64,000 nucleotides of DNA from Nemertoderma westbladi (taxonomy: Eukaryota; Xenacoelomorpha; Nemertodermatida; Nemertodermatidae). The stretch lies in the NCBI GenBank assembly GCA_032718475.1, contig JAUCBJ010001856.1:47372-111371 (forward strand), read 5' to 3'. This document shows positions 33,755 to 44,732 of this stretch, in pieces. The notes under the pieces were generated by a model. That model had not been told where the DNA came from and made no database searches. It saw nothing but the letters and a program-made list of their open reading frames with translations. Position numbers and translations under genes: made by a program. How positions within the stretch are numbered: the stretch's first letter is position 1; every line of letters begins with the position of its first letter.

Positions 33755-34573
33755 TAGGGTTCGACCGGAGCCCGGCTCCGGCTCCGGCCGGACTTGGCAT
33801 GTCCGGCTCCGGTCCGGCTCCGGTCAAATTAGGTGCAGGAGCTCCGGCAAAAAGTATTTGTGCTGCACGATGCATAGCTACATGGATAGGCAAGGCAAAC
33901 ATACAGCCAGACATCGGACGTCCGTCTGCGAACTGGTCAACATCTACTGGCCTGGCAGACTGTACTGCCGACTGTATTACGGTATGGCCGTAGGCTAAAC
34001 ACTGTAGGCCTATCTGCAGATCTGCCTATTGCTGTTGCATTGTCCTGTTGTCTGACTGTCTTTCGCTGTACGTACAGCTGTAGGCCTACTGGCCTATGCT
34101 ATGAGTGCTACAAGACCTAACCTTAATTGCTACCAGTACTGCAGTAACAGAATTAGTTCCATTCCAATCCAGTCTGCCAGTTAGCTAGCATCGGCCAGGC
34201 TGTCCAGCTGTCAGGCAGTACCCGAATGACCGTATATATAATATAGATTATATTATATCAGTAGATTATAGTAGATTATATCAATTATATACAGGCTGAC
34301 AGGCAGACAGGTATAGGCCTGTCAGTCTGTAGATCTATATGCTATTACTACCGTACTAGATAGACAGGACAGATAGATATCCGTTAATTGATTATGTAAA
34401 GCAGTAAAGAGCCCCCCCCCCCCCCCCCCGAGCCATCTGCAAAAATAATTACGACAAACTCAAGGCTAAATAACAAACAATGTTGCTCCGGTCCGGCTCC
34501 GGCTCCGGCACTTTTAGGTTGCTCCGGTCCGGTACCTGGCTCCGGCAAAAAGAATTGCTCCGGTCGAACCCTA
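33755..34573. mobile_element. hAT-like non-autonomous element with 8-bp target duplication
   Basis: The termini are inverted: TAGGGTTCGACCGGAGC at the left and its complement GCTCCGGTCGAACCCTA at the right, with a small mismatch. CCTAGCAG flanks both sides (33747-33754 and 34574-34581). Subterminal regions repeat GGCTCCGGTCC. It contains an 18-base C-run (34412-34429) and no transposase. TAGGG termini with an 8-bp duplication are characteristic of hAT elements. Confidence 0.88.
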
Positions 34574-34585
34574 CCTAGCAGCATA

Positions 34586-34650
34586 TAGGGCTCGATCGGA
34601 GTTGGGATTTGGCCGGAGCCGGACAATTTGGCCGGAGCCGGAGTTTTACA
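34586..34650. mobile_element. solo end of a related hAT-like element
   Basis: TAGGGCTCGATCGGAG closely resembles the terminus of the neighbouring element and is followed by the same GGCCGGAGCCGGA-type subterminal repeats. No matching right end was found within about 1 kb, so this is a partial copy. Confidence 0.5.
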
Positions 34651-35100
34651 ACAATTTTAAAAATTTAATCATTTATTTAAAAAAAAATAAAGTACCGGTA
34701 TGGTTATCGTTTGCCAATCGCTCATAATCAATCATACTGCTGTACTGTAGGTCTAATTAATTTCATAATTTATAGATTTACGAATTTTCAATTTAAAATT
34801 TAAGTAATTAATTTTATCACGGACAGACGGCCTGACGCTGACGGCTAAAAATTACCTACAGTACCTAACTCACTAACTGTCTAACTGTGGTAGAGGTGTG
34901 TACTGTACAGATAGGCCATAAACTATACATACTCCGACTATCTCCGATCAGCCGATGCCGAGTATCAGGGCAGACTGGCAGGAAATTTAATTTCGGATCA
35001 CAGTGCAAAATTTCATGTCATTATACGGTTATACCAAGGATTTCGACCGCAGTGAATCAATTTCTGAAGCGTTCCATTTGTACCAGAACAATTTCAGTTA
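34650..35100. other. gene-free stretch
   Basis: This is AT-rich text with scattered CTGTACAG words. No feature was recognised. Confidence 0.4.
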
Positions 35101-35104
35101 GGTA

Positions 35105-35405
35105 CAATGGCCAAATCTGGCAACCTCAAAAGTTGCCACATATGGCAATGTTTATTGCCAAATCTGGCAACTTTTGGTTTTTCTAATTTTCGCACGCCCA
35201 GAAGCAAAATCGCATTTTGGTAAATAGTTAAGTGAAAAGAGCGCGAAATTTAAATATAATTGACCGTATAAGAAAAAAAATCATCGTCTGAATTTCTCTT
35301 AGCAATAGGCCGAAATGTGCCTAAAATAATTATTGCCATTTTTGGCAACCATTAGAATTAAAGAAAAATAATGGTTGCCATTTTTGGCAACAATTATTAT
35401 TGTGC
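35105..35405. repeat. inverted TTGCCAAAT/TTTGGCAAC repeat cluster
   Basis: GCCAAATCTGGCAAC occurs at about 35111 and 35157. GTTGCCATTTTTGGCAAC-type palindromes follow at about 35334 and 35373. The arrangement is palindromic at several scales and may be a small element with repeat-rich arms. Confidence 0.55.
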
Positions 35406-35409
35406 AGCC

Positions 35410-35995
35410 CTGTCAGCCTGTCAGTAACCCTGCATTGTAAATTACTTCAAAATTGCTTACTGCTTGCTTACCCTTGTCGAGTTGTCAGGTTGTGATGATT
35501 TATAAACATTATTAGTTGATGAAATGTCAGAATGTAGGCCTATTTGATATGTTGTTAATATGTTAATGGACAGATGGATCAGTCTGTAACAGATACCGTA
35601 CTGCGTACTGGCAGACTGGTAGACGGGTATATCAGTATATAGGCCCTATGGTATACTGGTATCTGGGTATAGCAGTATAGGCATAAACAAATCTAAAGAA
35701 TCACATGCTTCAAAGGCTGAAATGGAAATAAACGTAATAATATTTGACAACGTCAGAACGTTAAAATCACCGAAAGGCAGCAAGAAGGCAAGGGGGCATT
35801 AAAGTTTGAAAAACGGCGTGACGGAAGAAAAATAGTGTCAAAATTTAGAAAGACTGAGAAAACCAAAACGCGTGTTAACAGGTTAAGGGATTCAACAAAT
35901 TGTTTCTAGTAGGCCCTAATCAGCTAATGAAAAACGGGATGAAATTATTTTCATTATATGTCTGTATGTACTGATGTAGGAATGGAAAGATAGAT
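35410..35995. other. gene-free stretch
   Basis: No gene or clear element was seen; it contains the recurrent GTAGGCCTA word and GTATAT-type low-complexity text. Confidence 0.4.
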
Positions 35996-35999
35996 ATAC

Positions 36000-36447
36000 T
36001 GAACTGATATCCCCGCGCCAACTAAATTTTTAAGCGCGCCACACATTGAAACAATTTTGAAGAGCGCCATGCCAATGCAAATTCAATTTTGAGGGAGTGT
36101 AACCAATCTGTCAATCAGTCAATGTTAGTCAGTACTGCTGTACCAGTCACTGCTGCGCTGCCCTATATCTGTATACAACAGTAGCCTAATCACTGAGCCA
36201 TACAACAGAAAAAGAAAGGCGAGCGAAGCGAGCCGAAATTTTTAAACAGCTAATGCTATTTTTAAGGCACTTATCCATAATTGTTAAACCTGTAAACTAA
36301 CAAATCGGGGCCGGTTTTTATTTTTGGGAGCGCCAAAGCTGAAAGCCGGCGCGCTTTACGATTTTCAAGCACGCCAAAGTCGGCGCGCTTTACGATTTTC
36401 GAGCGCGCCACACGCCACATTGGCGCGCTTTTATGGATTCCAGTCTG
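36000..36447. repeat. inverted copy of the 16.9-kb GCGCGC repeat plus tandem units
   Basis: The stretch 36000-36200 is the reverse complement of about 16905-17065. The stretch 36320-36430 repeats GGCGCGCTTTACGATTTTC followed by -AGCRCGCCA units two to three times. It directly abuts the left arm of the foldback host element. Confidence 0.65.
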
Positions 36448-36776
36448 GACCGACAACAAAGCAGATAAACCGACACAAACCGACAGGTAAGATCGCAAAC
36501 CGACAGTATACCGGCAACTTCGGCAATGTTAGTAAACTATTTCAGTACATGATTATACAATTTTTATTTCCAGTCCAAATATTTATAACATAAATATAGT
36601 ATATTGTCCACTGTCGGCCTGTTGTCGGTGGTGTAATTAGTCATGATAATTTCTTTAAAATATAATACCGCCTTCATATATTATCTTGTTTTAAATTATT
36701 ATATTGGATAGCGTAATGGTAAAAATCGTTAGTCTTTTTCATATGTCGGTGTGTTGCTATTATTATCAGTTTTTGT

Positions 36777-37256
36777 GGGTCCTACGAATTACCCCAAAAT
36801 ACCCCAAAACACCCCAAAATACTCCAAAATACCCCAAAATAGTCAAATATTACCCCAAAATACCCCAAAAAGGCTAAATAATTACCCCAAAATACCCCAA
36901 AATAAGCTAACCATGTTTTTTAACAGCGAGGGAAAGGAGCAGGTTACAGTGGCAAGTTTTTTTTAACCAAAACAATAAACGAGAGTGAAGAAAAAATTTT
37001 TAATTATTTTGGGGTAATTCGTCATTATTTTGGGGTAATTCGTCATTTTGCCATATTTTGGGGTAAATTAAATTTCCAAACAAAGGCTGAAAAAAAAGTA
37101 TTTTGGGGTAATTCTAAACTATTTTGGGGTATTTTGGGGTAATTCTAAACTATTTTGGGGTATTTTGGGGTAGTTTTATACTATTTTGGGGTCTTTTGGG
37201 GTGTTTTGGGGTATTTTGGGGTGTTTTGGGGTATTTTGGGGTAATTCGTAGGACCG
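36777..37256. mobile_element. 480-bp foldback element with ACCCCAAAAT repeat arms
   Basis: It starts GGGTCCTACGAATTACCCC and ends with the complement of CGGTCCTACGAATTACCCC. The arms are tandem ACCCCAAAAT/ATTTTGGGGT units. GTTTTTGT flanks both sides (36769-36776 and 37257-37264) as an 8-bp target duplication. The centre (36936-36980) holds the core GGAGCAGGTTACAGTGGC followed by AACCAAAACAATAAACG. Confidence 0.9.
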
Positions 37257-38389
37257 GTTTTTGTCGGTGGTAGTCAGACTGTTGTCGGTGGTAGTCAGAC
37301 TGTTGTCAGTGGTATATTTCTGCGGTATCCGTACTTAAACTTGGACATACAGTACAGTGCGATAGGCCCCTACAATGCCGAAATTTATTACTTTACATAC
37401 AGCTGCACATTGTGTGACGTAATTGGTATTTACCTAAATGACGTAAAGTAAAGTGAAGGAAGGAAACAAGAAGCAACGGAAACTCCTTTCTCTCTTGGAT
37501 GTTACCGGAAAAGAATGGTTGCCCAATGGTTGCTGTATGTAAAGTAAGAAATTTCGGCAGTGTATTGCACTGTACTGTCCCCATACCGCAGAAATATACC
37601 ACCGACAACAGTCTGACAGTCTGACTACCACCGACAAAAACTAATAATACTAGCAAAGCAACACACAGACACACCGTCATATGAAAAACAGTTTACCATT
37701 ACGCTATGCAATATAATAATTTAAAACAAGATAATATACAGATATATGAAGGCGGTATTATATTTTAAAGAAATTATCATGACTAATTACACCAACAGGC
37801 CGACAGTGTACAATATACTTTGTTATAAATATTTGGACTGGAAATAAAAATTGTATAATCATGTAGGCCTACTGAAATAGTTTACTAACATTGCCGAAGT
37901 TGTCGGTATACTGTCAGGGGTGTGACTAATTACCCAAACGCACCCAATCGGCACCCAAACGCACCCAAACGGCACCCAAACGCACCCAATCGGCACCCAA
38001 ACGGCACCCAATGGTACCCAAACGGCACTAAAAATGAACTGCCGGATGAAAATTACCCTCCTATAGGGTACTCCCTGGCATCCTAAATCAGTGAGTCAAT
38101 AGGTAAACGGTGAAATTAACCGGTACCTACCAAATATTGAAATACAGTACCGGCAGACTGGTATGTAGAATGGCTTTACTGTCTGACTGTACTGTAAACT
38201 GTTAGCCACTGAAATGTTAAATGCAATTGCGGTTGTAAATGTTGCGATGCGACTACCGACAAGCCTATTACCGATTCTTATAATAAAGTAAAGGATCAGG
38301 TTACATGGGTGGGCTTTTCTAGCCAAAACAATAAACGTTATATCAAGGTTTTTTTTTTGGAAAAGGCAAAAATAAACAATAAACGTTTG

Positions 38390-39245
38390 GCGTTTGGGTA
38401 TGTTAGACTGCCGTTTGGGTGGCGTTTGGGTATGTTAGAATGTCGTTTGGGTGGCGTTTGGGAATGTTATAATGCCGTTTGGGTGGAGTTTGGGTATGTT
38501 AGAATGCCGTTTGAGTGGCGTTTGGGTCAGGTAGAATGCCGTTTGAGTGGCGTTTGGATATGTTAGAATGCCGTTTGAGTGGCGTTTGGGTAAGGTAGAA
38601 GAATGCCGTTTGGGTGGCGATTGGGTATGTTGGAATGCCGTTTGGGTGGAGTTTGTGTATGTTAGAATGCCGTTTGAGTGGCGTTTGGGTATGTTAGAAT
38701 GCCGTTTGAGTGGCGTTTGGGTAAGGTAGAATGCCGTTTGGGTGGCGTTTGGGTATGTTAGAATGCCGTTTGAGTGGCGTTTGGGTATGTTAGAATGCCA
38801 TTTGAGTGGCGTTTGGGTAAGGTAGAATACCGTATGGGTGGCGTTTGGGTATGTTAGAATGCCGTTTGGGTGGCGATTGGGTATGTTAGAATGCCGTTTG
38901 GGTGGAGTTTGGGTATGTTAGAATGCCGTTTGAGTGGCGTTTGGGTACGGTAGAATGCCGTTTGAGTGGCGTTTGGATATGTTAGAATGCCGTTTGAGTG
39001 GCGTTTGGGTAAGGTAGAATGCCGTTTGGGTGGCGTTTGGGTATGTTAGAATGCCGTTTGGGTGGCGATTGGGTATGTTAGAATGCCGTTTGGGTGGAGT
39101 TTGGGTATGTTAGAATGCCGTTTGGGTGGCGTTTGGGAATATTATAATGCCGTTTGGGTGGCGTTTGGGTATGTTAGAATGCCGTTTGGGTGGCGTTTGT
39201 GTATGTTAGAATGCCGTTTGAGTGGCGTTTGGGTAAGATAGACTG
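38390..39245. repeat. left-arm 32-bp minisatellite of the 8-kb foldback
   Basis: About 27 tandem copies of GTTTGGGTATGTTAGAATGC followed by CGTTTGGGTGGC are present, with substitutions such as GAGTGGC and length variants. All open frames over this stretch come from the repeat. The right arm holds the inverted counterpart. Confidence 0.93.
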
Positions 39246-40390
39246 CATTCTTTATTATCTTTATTATGTTTCATTTATTGTATCTTTAATGTATTTTTCT
39301 ATAATGTTTTTCAAATTAATTTTCCCACGTCAAAACTCCAGGAGAAGTGTGATCAATTTCTGGCGAGCGTCATGGATGTTGTCAACATAGTAACCCGGAA
39401 CTGCGGAATCTGGTAAAAGTTCGGATATCGTCTCCAAAAGTATCCACGAATCACCGAGTTAACGATTCCTACGAGCGGAAGTCGGCGTCCTGTTTACTTA
39501 TGGTTTAGCATATAGAAGAAGTTCAAACGATGGGTAGAAGCAATCTCAGTCCCAGTAGACTGTTGGTTGGTTCGGAATTCCAGTTGTAGTTGTCGTCTCC
39601 TGTGTTTCGGGCGATCTGCGATGTGCCGAAGTGATGAATGAACATTTATCACTCAAAAATAACCATTACAGTTTTTGAATAAAATTATACGTATAAATAC
39701 TCAAGTACCAACTGTTTTCCTATAAAGTGGTACTTTATGCAGCGTGATATAAATAGTTATTCTTAATATTGCTTTTCTATTTTTGGTATCGTATTTTTTA
39801 CTAAAGTATTACATTAGTTTCTGTTCTACAGTACTACTGTAGAAATACTTTTTTGACAAATTATTTGGTTAGTCTATTACTGCAATAGGCTAAAATATTA
39901 ACTATTTATTGTACGGTAAATAAAATATGCTTTATTTACCGTTCGTCCCGAAATCTGTTATTTACCGGCCGAGCGAAGCGAGGAAGGTAAATAAGTCGGA
40001 TCGAAGGGCGAAAAGGTAAATAACATGTTTTATTTATCGTACAATGTTTAATTTTATTGTTAAAATCATCCTAATTACTGTATTTTAATTATTCAAATTA
40101 ATTATTAATGCACCTTTCGAAAAAAAACCGTTGATTCATTATGAACTGCCGAGGGAGTTACCATAGCAACGTAATTGTTTCCAACAAGTTTCTTTCTTTA
40201 AGTTAGCACTCTAGCTTTCTAATGATACCAATAATCCCGAATTATATTAAGGTGCAGAATTTTCCGTGTCAAATTTTGTGGGACAACCTGTATATTTGCA
40301 TGTAATAAATTGTGCGTTTATCGTTGTATAGTTATAGTTCCATTGTGCAGTATCTATTGAGAAATTAAAAAAACATTTGATTTGATTCGA
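39246..40390. other. interior of the 8-kb foldback, left side
   Basis: No gene was seen. A palindrome-rich block at about 39900-40060 repeats GGTAAATAA and TTATTTACC around CCGAGCGAAGCGAGG. It may be a small nested element. Confidence 0.45.
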
Positions 40391-40914
40391 TTTAAAAGAT
40401 CTTATTGTTTAATAAGTATTAAACATTACACCAGTGGCACCGAAATTATTCTTCGTCTTTCTTGTGATTTGTTGATACCAATTGAAAAGTGTCGTTGAAA
40501 GGATTCCAAATTTGTAAATAACTATTAATGTCAATGAGAAATAGCTGAGATATGGGCCTTCAAAAAGTGCAGGTATTTGCATCCGTTGCAGCCTGCAGGG
40601 CAGGCCATTTATTGTATTTAATAAATACACAATGTTCTGGAACATATTATTTATCTGAAGATTATTAATTACTTGATTTCTATTTTACTAGTAGTAGCTA
40701 CTCATTAAATAAAATAAATGCCCCAGAATAGTATTTATTACAGCACAACGTTGGCTGATTCAAGAGCAATAATCCCCATTTACCTAGGTAAATAATGTAA
40801 ATATTATTTACCGCTGGGCCAATCAAATGAGCGGTAATTATTGTAAATTTTAACAATAAAATATATTATATTATAATATTATTTGTAAATCTTCAGATTT
40901 ACTTACTGTAAGAA

Positions 40915-41160
40915 AATCGTGTCTGTCTGTCTGTTTGTTTGTTTGTCACACGAAAGGTTCCGAAAACTATCCGGTCAATTGTGTTGTTTTTAGTACCCTC
41001 GTGGTCTCAATAGGTGTATAAAAGCAATTTTAGTAATAATGTAGGCCTTCAACTACTGTAGGCCCTAGTACTACAATAAATGGTGTAATTAGAATCATGA
41101 GAGGGAAACGAAGATTGTAGATTTACATCCCGCGTGCTTGCACGCCACTAGTAGCCTAAC
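40915..41160. other. gene-free flank with TCTG/TTTG microsatellite
   Basis: GTCTGTCTGTCTGTTTGTTT lies near 40920. No coding text is seen up to the start of the inverted LINE segment. Confidence 0.4.
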
Positions 41161-42690
41161 CTGACTTCCGGATCCATCCTTTGAGCTTATGCTCATCCGG
41201 TCAGAGACTTGTTGAGGACTTTCAATCATCCCATCATAGTAGACATGTACCGTACAACAAGAGTCCCACAAGAAATGAAAACAAATAAGTTGGTGCCAGT
41301 TCCCAAGAAGGGCAACCTAACACTCTATGGTTCTTTTCGGGGAATCTCATTGATCTCGATTGCTGCAAAACTATACAATAGAATTCTATTAAATCGCATC
41401 AGGGATCCCATTGAGAGACTGCTACGTGGAAATCAGAATGGGTTCCGTAAAGGTCGTGGGACCATGGAGCCCATTTTGGCACTTAGAAGGATAATTGAAG
41501 AGTTATCAAAAAAGAAAGACAGGCATCTGGCTGTTATCTTTGTTGACTTCTTCAAGGCCTTTGATTCAGTCTCTCGCTCACGTATGTTCAGCATACTTTC
41601 ATTATATGGGATTCCTGATGAAATTATTGCAGCAATCAGATCAGTATACGATGGTTCGACAACATTTGTGTCTACTGTTGATGGTGACACAGAACCATTT
41701 GAAGTGTTATGGGGCGTCCTCCAAGGAGACACACTTGCACCATTCTTGTTCATTATTGTGGTTGACTATGTTCTACGCATGTCCTTAGATCATCATAATG
41801 ATGATGGGGTGATGATAACTCCACCTACTGGCTCCAGAAGTCGAGGAAATCCTGCCAAGTACCTAACTGATCTAGACTTTGCTGATGACTTAGGAGTACT
41901 CTCAGAATCATTAGAGGGAGCCCAGCGGCTCCTCAGCTCATTAGAACATGCTGCTTCTAGTGTTGGTCTTTTTATTAACTCCAGAAAGACCAAAATTCTG
42001 ACAGTTAACTTTGAAAGCCCTCAGCAAGTCTCTGATCGGATGAGCATAAGCTCAAAGGATGGTATGCTTGAGCATGTGGACGACTTCTGTTACCTGGGAT
42101 CATGGATCCGGAAGTCAGGTGAGGACCTTCGAATACGTAAGGGAAAGGCATGGGCAGCCTTGAATAGGCTTTCCAGGATTTGGAAGTCACCTAGAATTAA
42201 TCGGAAACTTAAGGTCCGATTATTCAGAGCAGCAGTAGTTCCAGTACTCCTCTACGGGAGTCCATGCTGGGCTCTAACTGCTGAGGACACCAAATCTCTG
42301 GATGGCACATTCACAAGAATGCTACGCCGGGTACATTGTGTCAAGTACAATGCACACATCTCCAACCAGACACTATATAACATTGGAGGTGTCTCATTGG
42401 TTCCCCCAAGCTTGACACTAGAACAAAATCGCCTCCGCTTTGCAGGACATTGCTTTCGCCGTGAGGACCAGCCAGTGCATAATCTTGTACTTTGGCAGCC
42501 TCATGGAGTCAATAAGCATGGTGGACAGCCCATGACTTTCTTGAGACGCATCTTAAAGGACACTGGCCTTAAAGATGCGGATGATCTAGCAAATGTCATG
42601 GGTGATAGGGAGTTGTGGCGGTGCAATTTTGTTGACAAGCCGGCACAGCATTCTTAAAAATGCAGCTGCAATGCAGCATGCCGATCCTAG
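41160..42690 (+). mobile_element. RTE-like LINE with 5' inversion
   Basis: From about 41226 the plus strand reads from the reverse-transcriptase N-terminus to the 3' hairpin (GCAGCTGCAATGCAGCAT) and a short TAG tail. The 66 bp before it (41160-41225) belong to the same family but are in antisense orientation: CTGACTTCCGGATCCAT, then GAGCTTATGCTCATCC. They correspond to a region after the palm. This is the classic product of twin priming during target-primed reverse transcription. The endonuclease is missing. Confidence 0.85.
41209..42657 (+). pseudogene. RTE-like reverse transcriptase ORF, 5'-truncated but open
   Basis: The frame stays open for 482 codons. It has the RT fingers (P-V-P-K-K-G-N, F-R-G-I-S-L-I-S-I-A-A-K-L-Y-N-R), N-G-F-R-K-G-R-G, the palm motif V-D-F-F-K-A-F-D-S, G-V-L-Q-G-D-T-L-A-P, the catalytic box F-A-D-D and a thumb. 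A C-terminal domain follows with R-M-L-R-R-V-H-C-V-K-Y-N and R-L-R-F-A-G-H-C-F-R-R. About 500 N-terminal residues (endonuclease and linker) are absent, and its first residues come from the inverted segment, so it is a dead copy despite the intact palm. It is the best-preserved RT of the family here and serves as a reference for the broken ones. Confidence 0.88.
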
Positions 42691-42694
42691 TAGT

Positions 42695-43240
42695 AGAGGA
42701 CTTTCAAAGTTAACTTCAAAGTTGGTCTTTTTGGAGTTAATAAAAAGACAAACACTAGAAGCAGCCTGTTCTAATGAGCTGAGGAGCCGTTGGGCTCCCT
42801 CTAGTGATTCTGAGAGTACTCTTAAGTCATCAGCAAAGTCAGGATTAGTTAGGTACTTGGCAGGATTTCCTCGACTTCTGGAGCCAGTAGGTGGAGTTAC
42901 CATCTGTTAGTTACCAATTACCAGGTGGGGTGCATGTCGCAGTAAAGTGCACTCAGAGTGGACATGAGAACACTCTACTCCTGACCAGCCATTTATAGAT
43001 CACATTTGTACTGTACCATTGGTAGAGGCAGGTCTGCCTGGCCAGGCCATGCCATATACCCCTGCAGCCAAGTATATAGGTCCTTAATCCAGGACCAAGG
43101 GCGTCCTTATCCCAGAACGAAGGGGGTCCTAGTTACAGGACCAAATTTGCCCTAGTAAGATGGTCTATGCAGCCACAGGTGGCACCTCCTTTATGCTGCA
43201 TTGAGGTGGCAAGTTTTCTTGATCAATGACATAGAATTCA
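42695..43240 (-). mobile_element. RTE-like LINE piece: 5' UTR joined to the palm
   Basis: Read on the minus strand, 43240-42925 matches the 5' untranslated region of the 59-62 kb element (GGTCCTAGTTACAGGACCA on the plus strand). It jumps directly to the palm region (42905-42695), skipping endonuclease and fingers. A plus-strand 3' end follows immediately (43242-43300), so the pair may be one insertion with an inverted, deleted 5' part. Confidence 0.75.
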
Positions 43241-43241
43241 T

Positions 43242-43300
43242 AGACAGCATTCTTAAAAATGCATCTGCAATGCAGCATGCCGATCCTATGTAGTAGTAGT
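43242..43300 (+). mobile_element. RTE-like LINE 3' terminal fragment
   Basis: It contains ACAGCATTCTTAAAAATGCA, the hairpin and GCCGATCCTATGTAGTAGTA. It is only the last 60 bp of the family. Confidence 0.8.
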
Positions 43301-43694
43301 AATTGGATCTCCCTCCAACAACAGAATCTATAAATGGTTACATTTTGCGATGTCTCTACATAATAAATAAGATTGCATCATTATGCAATGACTCCGTGAT
43401 AAATCTAAGTGTATTAGAGTTTGGTTGGAATACTATACTGTTGCAAATGGAATGTTGTTGCCCAATAAATACCTTTCACCAATTCCTGATTACACTAGTA
43501 AACACATGTGCCTGTCAGAAAGACTGCTTGACGCAGTGATGTTCTTGTAGGCGTAACGGTGTTATGTGCACTGAATACTGTCGGAATAGAGATTCTTGTC
43601 ACAATTTAATTCCATAGTTAAGAATGTTATAATTGTGATTAATTTACTTAGTGTAAACGGCTAACAGATATTAAAGACACTTTATTATCAATTC

Positions 43695-44140
43695 TAACGC
43701 GTTGCCATGGCATCTAGAAAGTAAAACATTACATATTTTTCCTTATACTCGATATAGTGAGGGTAGAGGTTGATTTTAAAACGCTGCGGCTAATATGTAG
43801 ATTGTTTTTAGTCAAGGTTACTCGTTGCCATGGCAACTAGAAACTGAAAAATAATTCATATTGTTCCTTATACGTGATATAATTCTGGTAGACTCTGATT
43901 CTATGATGATACGACCACTGAATACGCATTACAAAGCCCGTTGCTATGGACATGGTCAATATTGCTATCTTTGAAGGTCGTTTTCGTCTGGTTGCTATGG
44001 CATTTTGAAAAAACGAAATATGCCATTAAATTCTTCATATCCAAAATATTAATCTGCTATAAATGTTATATCGTCATATCTACTATAAGAGCTGTTGCTA
44101 TGGTAATTTTATCCGTTGCTATATTTAAGACCCCCTAAAA
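43695..44140. repeat. degenerate ~120-bp repeats with X-box-like GTTGCCATGGCAAC
   Basis: The palindrome GTTGCCATGGCAAC is at 43824-43837 and a near copy at 43701-43714. Weaker GTTGCTATGG forms follow at about 43940, 43999, 44092 and 44115. Flanking text such as CTAGAAA-TGAAAA and TTCCTTATAC-GATATA also repeats. The palindrome matches the X-box bound by RFX factors; no function is shown. Confidence 0.6.
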
Positions 44141-44732
44141 AACGAGCGCAACCATTTGGTGAAGTTTACCCAAATTTTTTTAAATGTCCCAAGTCTGCAC
44201 TAAACTTCTATGTAGGGTAGCCGAGTCATATATAAAATTCCTACGGGGTCATAGGCTGGAGCCTGTACTATTGACATAAATAGTTATTTACAAATTTGGA
44301 ATCCTTTCAACGACACTTTTCAATTGGTATCAACAAATCACAAGAAGGACGAAGAATAATTTCGGTGCGACTGGTGTAATGTTTAATACTTATTAAACAA
44401 TAATATCTTTTAATAATTATAATACAGTAATTTATCAATCACAATCTCAATCACTGCATGGGCAGCAAACTGTTCAAGTTAGTAACGAAAAACAACGCCA
44501 CCTACCATCACACTATTGCGCTGATTGGTTAGTATAGAACTGTATGTCCACGTTTTATCTCAATCTACTGTAGCGTCGGTCGCATAAACACCTGCAACGG
44601 TTTACGATATGTTATATTTTTTACGATATATTTGTGGAACACTTGAAAATATTCTTAAGCAGTAGCGGCAATGATGCTTGAAAATATATACAACAAATTA
44701 TTTCAAAGTCAATGACAAGTCAAGTCTAACAT

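Larger units (their letters stand above)
40391..44418. mobile_element. nested inverted-repeat element inside the 8-kb foldback
   Basis: The stretch 40391-40540 (GTTTAATAAGTATTAAACAT, then GTGGCACCGAAATTATTCTT) is the reverse complement of 44270-44418 with only a few mismatches. The arms are about 148 bp. The interior holds the LINE insertion and the X-box repeats. No target duplication could be defined, so the exact ends are uncertain. Confidence 0.6.

Noticed and set aside
38309-39390. ORFs with G-Y-V-R-M-P-F repeats
   Set aside because: They translate the 32-bp minisatellite; the mirror copies at 45.1-45.5 kb behave the same way.
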